A DNA stretch of 9,745 bases from Atopobium sp. UBA2090 (lineage in GTDB: Bacteria > Actinomycetota > Coriobacteriia > Coriobacteriales > Atopobiaceae): assembly GCA_002331575.1 (NCBI GenBank), contig DCZG01000084.1, positions 20,731 through 30,475 of the forward strand, given 5' to 3'. Position numbers and translations under genes: made by a program. Below, piece by piece: positions 6,690 to 9,745 of the stretch (the first letter of the stretch is position 1; every line of letters begins with the position of its first letter). Under the pieces are notes generated by a model, which saw nothing but the letters and a program-made list of their open reading frames with translations, made no database searches and was not told the origin of the DNA.

Positions 6690-7520
6690 GTGGATCAGTA
6701 CCAGCAACGCAATCGAGACGAAAGTGGTCCTGTCGTCGCCTTCTTCGACGTCGACGGGACGCTTACCTATCAGAATCCTGACGAGAGGCCGACCAACGTA
6801 CCGCGGCGAAGGGTCGAGGACGCGGTACGGAGTTTCGTTGCGCGCGGGGGCGTCGCGGTCCTCTCGACGGGTCGTAACATGACGGGCCTCGCGGGGCCGC
6901 TAGCGCGGATGCCCTTCCGCGGCCACGTGACCATGGACGGAACCTACGTCCTTCTCGACGGCAGGGTCGTGCTTGACCAGCTGTTCCCGGTGCCGCTCGT
7001 GGAGCGCGTCGTCCACGAGATGGAGCGGGTCGGGATGAGTGCGCTGTTCGCGGGCGAGAGCTGCTACGTCGCATTCGGGGACTTTGACGCAGGCGACCTC
7101 GACATCCCGAGGTGCCGAAGCATCGACGAGCTCCGCGAGATCGACCCGGGTCTGCGTTTTGGCAAGATTGACTTTCTCGACACGCAGATCCCCGCCCTGC
7201 GGAGAAGCGGGTTCCTCTCACGTGAGCTGACCTGCTACGACGCCGGCGGTGGCAGTTGCGAGCTCGCCCTTCCGGGCGCCAGCAAGGGGAGGGGCGCTGC
7301 GGCGCTGCTCGACGCGCTGACGGAGAAGGAGGGTGTCGCGCCGTCGCGCGTCTTCGCCTTCGGCGACTCGGAGAACGACGTCTCTCTTCTCGACATCGCC
7401 GACGTGGCCGTGGTGATGGGGCAGGCCACGGCGAGCGTTCGGGCGCACGCCGACTACGTGACGGGCACTGCCGAGCGCGACGGCGTCGTGACCGCGCTCG
7501 ATCACTTCGGGCTGGTGTAG
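6690..7520 (+). CDS. Cof-type HAD-IIB family phosphatase
   Basis: Cytoplasmic haloacid-dehalogenase-fold hydrolase that removes phosphate from small molecules, often sugar phosphates, using Mg and an Asp nucleophile. All four HAD motifs are present in the 276-residue product: FFDVDGTLT (nucleophile Asp 20, acid Asp 22), STGR (59-62), Lys 199 in GASKGRG, and GDSENDVSLL (acidic residues 226-230). The cap lies between motifs II and III, as in the IIB group. I chose GTG 6690 because AGGGGAG (6679-6685) lies four bases upstream; an in-frame ATG at 6660 has no such site, and longer extensions run into the inverted repeat. It follows a PTS operon, so a role in clearing sugar phosphates is plausible, but the repeat region between argues for a separate transcript. 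Substrate unknown. Confidence 0.88.
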   Translation: MDQYQQRNRDESGPVVAFFDVDGTLTYQNPDERPTNVPRRRVEDAVRSFVARGGVAVLSTGRNMTGLAGPLARMPFRGHVTMDGTYVLLDGRVVLDQLFPVPLVERVVHEMERVGMSALFAGESCYVAFGDFDAGDLDIPRCRSIDELREIDPGLRFGKIDFLDTQIPALRRSGFLSRELTCYDAGGGSCELALPGASKGRGAAALLDALTEKEGVAPSRVFAFGDSENDVSLLDIADVAVVMGQATASVRAHADYVTGTAERDGVVTALDHFGLV

Positions 7521-7536
7521 GCGCGGCCTGCTGGGC

Positions 7537-7542
7537 GATAAT
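7537..7542 (+). promoter_or_regulatory. Possible -10 element for the flavodoxin gene
   Basis: GATAAT lies 27 bases before the flavodoxin start in the 49-bp gap after the HAD gene. The same hexamer occurs before the PII gene (8669). No good -35 is visible, so this rests on the -10 match alone. Confidence 0.35.
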
Positions 7543-7569
7543 GTCACGAAGACGTCAGGGAGGACACCC

Positions 7570-8049
7570 ATGAAGACCGCCATCGTGTATTACTCGCTCA
7601 ACGGAAACTCCGAGTTCATGGCCAAGAACCTCGCCGGGCGCCTCGGCGGCGACCTGGTGAGGCTCGAGTGCCAGAAGCCCTATCCTGCGAGGGGACCGCT
7701 CAAGTTCATCAAGGGTGGCAAGGATGCGATGGCTGGCGTCGAGCCTCCGCTGCGGCCGTACACCTTTGACGACACGGGCTACGACCTGGTCATTCTCGCG
7801 TTTCCCGTCTGGGCGGACAAGGTTCCGCCGGCGATCAACACGTTCCTTCGCGATCACGACCTCAGCGGCGTGCGGGTGGCGCTTGTCGTCTCGAGCGCGG
7901 GCGGCAGTGGCGAGAAGTGCGTCGCCGACTGCGTCTCCAAGATGCGCGGCCAGGCCAATCCGCCGGTGCTGAGCCTGCGCAACCCCGCCGATGGCAAGGA
8001 TGCCCAGCTCGGCGAGAAGCTCGAGGAGTTCTGCTCGACCCTCCGCTGA
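7570..8049 (+). CDS. Flavodoxin family protein
   Basis: Small cytoplasmic FMN-binding electron carrier or flavodoxin-like reductase. The 159-residue product opens MKTAIVYYSLNGNSEFMA, matching the beta strand and phosphate loop of flavodoxins (S9-L-N-G-N-S-E15), and has LVILAFPVWADKVPPAINTFL (FPVWA from residue 78), the loop that covers the flavin in this family. A later ALVVSSAGGSGEK stretch fits the next strand and loop. ATG 7570 is preceded by AGGGAGGA (7557-7564). Its redox partner cannot be told from the neighbours. Its TGA stop provides the first base of copy 2 of the hairpin repeat. A hydrophobic leader is absent, so it is not secreted. Confidence 0.88.
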   Translation: MKTAIVYYSLNGNSEFMAKNLAGRLGGDLVRLECQKPYPARGPLKFIKGGKDAMAGVEPPLRPYTFDDTGYDLVILAFPVWADKVPPAINTFLRDHDLSGVRVALVVSSAGGSGEKCVADCVSKMRGQANPPVLSLRNPADGKDAQLGEKLEEFCSTLR

Positions 8050-8081
8050 CCTGGAAAAGGTGACAGGTTACTTTTCCATGT
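8049..8081 (+). repeat. CCTGGAAAA hairpin repeat, copy 2
   Basis: ACCTGGAAAA (8049-8058) pairs with TTTTCCATGT (8072-8081) with one mismatch (C8051/T8079), loop GGTGACAGGTTAC. As with copy 1, its first base is the last base of a TGA stop, and both genes share TCCGCTGACCTGGAAAAGG across that point. A further GCCC/GGGC pairing follows (about 8077-8096). A role as terminator is possible though no T run follows. Confidence 0.7.
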
Positions 8082-8109
8082 TGCCCGGGGGGCATGTCCT
8101 GGCACCAAC

Positions 8110-8449
8110 CGCGTAGGTCGACGTTGTCCGGTAAAACGCAGCTCACGCGTGCGCCCAGGCCCCTCCGTACACGCGTGGCTCGACCTTGTCGCGACAAATG
8201 CAGCGCACGTTGCGTTTGTCCGGTAAAACGCAGCTCACGCGTGCGCCGGGACCCCTTGGCACACGCGTAGGTCGACCTTGTCGCGACGATTGCAGCGCAC
8301 GCTGAATTCGTCCGGTAAAACGCAGCTCGCGCGTGCCCCGGGGCCCCTCCGCGCACGCGTGGGTCGACCTTGTCGCGACGATCGCAGCGCACGTTGCGTT
8401 TGTCCGGTAAAACTCAGCTCACGCGTGCGTCCACGCCCCTCCGCGCACG
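8110..8449 (+). repeat. Tandem array of a 92-bp repeat (about 3.5 units plus a broken leading piece)
   Basis: GTCCGGTAAAAC starts at 8126, 8218, 8310 and 8402, an exact 92-bp period. Units 1-3 align over all 92 bases with no gap, differing mostly in the middle and at the end; unit 4 is lost after about 8449. A shortened piece (CGCGTAGGTCGAC, from about 8110) precedes unit 1. Each full unit can form ACGCGTG/CACGCGT (8145-8151 with 8170-8176 in unit 1; unit 3 keeps pairing through G-T), carries the palindrome TTGTCGCGACAA or a one-base variant (8186, 8278, 8370), and, in units 1 and 3, a TGCGTTT that can pair with AAACGCA of the next unit. I see no coding pattern. Function unknown: protein-binding sites, a structured RNA or a mobile repeat are possible. 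Confidence 0.85.
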
Positions 8450-8492
8450 TCCGTCTCGCCAGACGTACCGCCCACCGAAATCCCGGAAAGTC

Positions 8493-8529
8493 AAACCTGG
8501 AAAAACAACCTGTCCCCTTTTCCAGGTTT
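8493..8529 (-). repeat. CCTGGAAAA hairpin repeat, copy 3, opposite orientation
   Basis: AAACCTGGAAAA (8493-8504) and TTTTCCAGGTTT (8518-8529) form a perfect 12-pair stem. The loop ACAACCTGTCCCC is the complement of GGGGACAGGTTGT, so by its loop this copy faces the opposite way to copies 1 and 2. With copy 2 it frames the 92-bp array. Confidence 0.75.
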
Positions 8530-8739
8530 ACCTGGGCATGTTTCGAGCAGCGGACCGTGCCGTTCCGTTCGTGCAACAGGTTCGTTTCGCTCCGCCGACC
8601 CTGCGTTTCTCGTCTCGCACAACTTTCGAACCGCTCGTAACGCTTTCGGCGAGCGGCAGTTTCCTCTCGATAATGAACCTCATGCGACGCCCCCAGAGGC
8701 GTTGACGACCGGGGATAACCAGAGGGGAAGGTCGAGACC
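8530..8739 (+). promoter_or_regulatory. Leader and promoter region of the PII gene
   Basis: No gene is visible here. CCGCTCG (8631-8637) and CGAGCGG (8650-8656) form a perfect seven-base inverted repeat just upstream of GATAAT (8669-8674), a candidate -10; the repeat would cover the -35 area and could be an operator. The presumed transcript then has a hairpin CGACGCC/GGCGTTG (8685-8691 with 8698-8704, one G-T pair) before the purine-rich ribosome binding site AGAGGGGAAGG (8721-8731). Confidence 0.45.
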
Positions 8740-9093
8740 ATGAAGGAACTCGTACTCATCATTCGTCCCGAGATGCTCGAGGAGCTCAAGCAGATCCTGG
8801 ACAAGGTCCACGGTGGCGGCATGACGGTCATGAGCGTGATGGGCTGCGGCACCCAGAAGGGCTTCTCCGAGGCCAAGGGCGTCAACGAGATTCGTGGCTT
8901 CAAGGTCAACATCAACCTGCTCCCCAAGATTCAGGCGAGCATCGTCGTGCGCGACGAGGACGTCGAGCCGATCATCGCGGACGTGCGCGAGCACATGGCT
9001 GACGGCAGGGTCGGTGACGGCAAGATCTTCATCCGCGACATGGCCGACGCGGTCCGCATCCGCACCGGCGAGCGCGGCGTCGAAGCCCTTTAG
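8740..9093 (+). CDS. Atypical PII-family signal protein
   Basis: Trimeric PII proteins bind ATP/ADP and often 2-oxoglutarate, and control enzymes or transporters of nitrogen metabolism through the T-loop. The 117-residue product has MTVMSVMGCGTQKG (28-41), INLLPK (58-63), GDGKIFI (92-98) and RIRTGERG (106-113), all in PII order. The T-loop differs: hand alignment with E. coli GlnB shows about five extra residues (near AKGVN, 45-49), and the place of the modified Tyr 51 is taken by Val 56; no Tyr is present in the loop, so uridylylation or adenylylation at that site is excluded. It begins after AGAGGGGAAGG and lies 55 bases before an ABC transporter ATPase, which it may regulate. Family sure, partner inferred. 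Confidence 0.85.
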   Translation: MKELVLIIRPEMLEELKQILDKVHGGGMTVMSVMGCGTQKGFSEAKGVNEIRGFKVNINLLPKIQASIVVRDEDVEPIIADVREHMADGRVGDGKIFIRDMADAVRIRTGERGVEAL

Positions 9094-9148
9094 GCAGCGT
9101 CCCAATCCAACTGAAGTAACCAAGGCCGCCTGGAAGGGGGAAGGTGCC

Positions 9149-9745
9149 ATGAGCGCTGAGCCGATCGTCCAGATCAGGGACATCAACAAGTACTACGGAG
9201 ACAACCATGTGGTGAGGGACCTCAACCTCGACGTCCTCGAGGGGGAGTTCCTCACGATTCTGGGGTCGTCCGGCTCCGGCAAGACCACGACGCTGCGCAT
9301 GGTCGGCGGCTTCGAGCAGCCGACCTCCGGCGAGATACTGCTCTCCGGCGAGAACGTCGCCGACCGCGAGCCCTACGAGCGCGACGTCAACACGGTGTTC
9401 CAGAGCTACGCCCTCTTTCCGCACATGACGATCTTCGACAACGTCGCCTACGGGCTCAGGATGAGCAAGGTCCCCAAGGAAGAGATCACGCGCCGCGTGC
9501 GAGACATTCTCGCCCTCGTGCAGCTCACCTCCTTCGAGGACCGTCGGCCCTCCCAGCTCTCCGGCGGCCAGAAGCAGCGCGTTGCCATTGCAGGCGTTGT
9601 TGCCATGCGGCCGGACTGCCTGATATTAGACGAAGCCACCGCCATGCTGGACCCCCGGGGCCGTGAGCAGGTGATGCAGACCATCCACTATCTGAACAGG
9701 AACATGGGCATCACGGTGGTGTCCATCACCCACTATATGGAAGAA
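9149..9745 (+). CDS. ABC transporter ATP-binding protein (3' end missing; probably chimeric)
   Basis: Starts at ATG 9149 after GGGGGAAGG and stays open for 199 codons to the window end. Walker A GSSGSGKT (39-46), Q-loop Gln 85 in FQSYALFPHM, signature LSGGQ (137-141), Walker B LILDE (158-162) and H-loop His 195 are all present. Residues 1-148 read as a PotA/polyamine-type ATPase (GGFEQPTSGEI, ERDVNTVFQSYALFPHMTIF). From 149 on, GVVAMRPDCLILDEATAMLD and the ITHYMEE end are typical of EcfA ATPases of ECF vitamin transporters, where a PotA-type protein would continue RALxxxPxxLLLDEPLGALD. Codon choice also shifts there. The first part likely belongs to the PII gene's transport operon; the last 150 or so bases probably come from another genome. 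Confidence 0.85.
   Translation, partial: MSAEPIVQIRDINKYYGDNHVVRDLNLDVLEGEFLTILGSSGSGKTTTLRMVGGFEQPTSGEILLSGENVADREPYERDVNTVFQSYALFPHMTIFDNVAYGLRMSKVPKEEITRRVRDILALVQLTSFEDRRPSQLSGGQKQRVAIAGVVAMRPDCLILDEATAMLDPRGREQVMQTIHYLNRNMGITVVSITHYMEE
9555..9592 (+). other. Suspected chimeric junction
   Basis: This stretch codes for the QLSGGQKQRVAIA motif shared by PotA-type and EcfA-type ATPases, and it is where the protein changes from one to the other. Upstream codons are GTC, ATC, GCC, CTC and GAG almost throughout; from 9581 come GTT, ATT, GCA, GTT, GTT, ATA, TTA, GAA and TAT. A shared conserved motif is a typical place for a misjoin between reads of two organisms. Confidence 0.7.

Noticed and set aside
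8110..8449. CRISPR array
   Set aside because: There is no alternation of short constant repeats with unrelated spacers; the whole 92-bp unit is conserved, and no cas gene is nearby.
8278..8705. Plus-strand open frames of 120 and 111 codons in the repeat region
   Set aside because: They run from the 92-bp array through the hairpin repeat into the PII leader, and have odd composition and no motifs.
7862..8927. Minus-strand open frames running through the 92-bp array, giving repetitive peptides
   Set aside because: Repetition alone makes the frames long (92 is not a multiple of three, so the frame shifts between units). They have no ribosome binding site I trust and overlap the flavodoxin and PII genes.

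Overview
The window is high-GC DNA with genes packed on the + strand. GTC/CTC/GAG-type codons dominate and strong GGAG-like ribosome binding sites precede the genes. A mannose-family PTS, a LevR-type regulator, a Cof-type HAD phosphatase and a flavodoxin together in high-GC DNA suggest an anaerobic gut or oral actinobacterium of the Coriobacteriia (Olsenella/Atopobium-like). This is an inference from gene content; there is no rRNA or other marker gene here.

Layout. (1) 1-2577: 3' part of a LevR/ManR-type PTS regulator (AAA+ domain, PRD1, EIIA-like, EIIB-like, PRD2) whose sigma-54 contact and Walker B motifs look degenerate. (2) 2853-6526: a sugar PTS locus in the order EIIB, EIIC, EIID, a 199-bp gap full of hairpins, EIIA, then a NIF3-family metalloprotein. 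The regulator probably senses PTS phosphorylation and controls this locus. (3) 6690-8049: a Cof-type HAD phosphatase and a small flavodoxin, each probably its own unit. (4) 8050-8739: 690 bp without a gene, holding an array of a 92-bp repeat framed by two oppositely oriented copies of a short hairpin repeat, then the leader of the next gene. (5) 8740-9745: an unusual PII-family protein and the start of an ABC transporter ATPase that runs off the window.

Three things stand out. The ABC ATPase reads as PotA-like up to its LSGGQ signature and as EcfA-like after it, with an abrupt change in codon use at the same point; an assembly chimera near 9555-9592 is the simplest explanation. The non-coding DNA carries three repeat families: a CCTGGAAAA hairpin in three copies, two of them starting on a stop codon; an 89-bp inverted repeat with 25-bp perfect arms and an internal 13-bp repeat; and the 92-bp array. 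The NIF3-family protein sits in a PTS operon and departs from the usual metal-ligand pattern, which suggests a specialised role, possibly tied to the imported sugar.

The substrate of the PTS cannot be read from the sequence. No tRNA, rRNA, CRISPR array or complete insertion sequence was seen.
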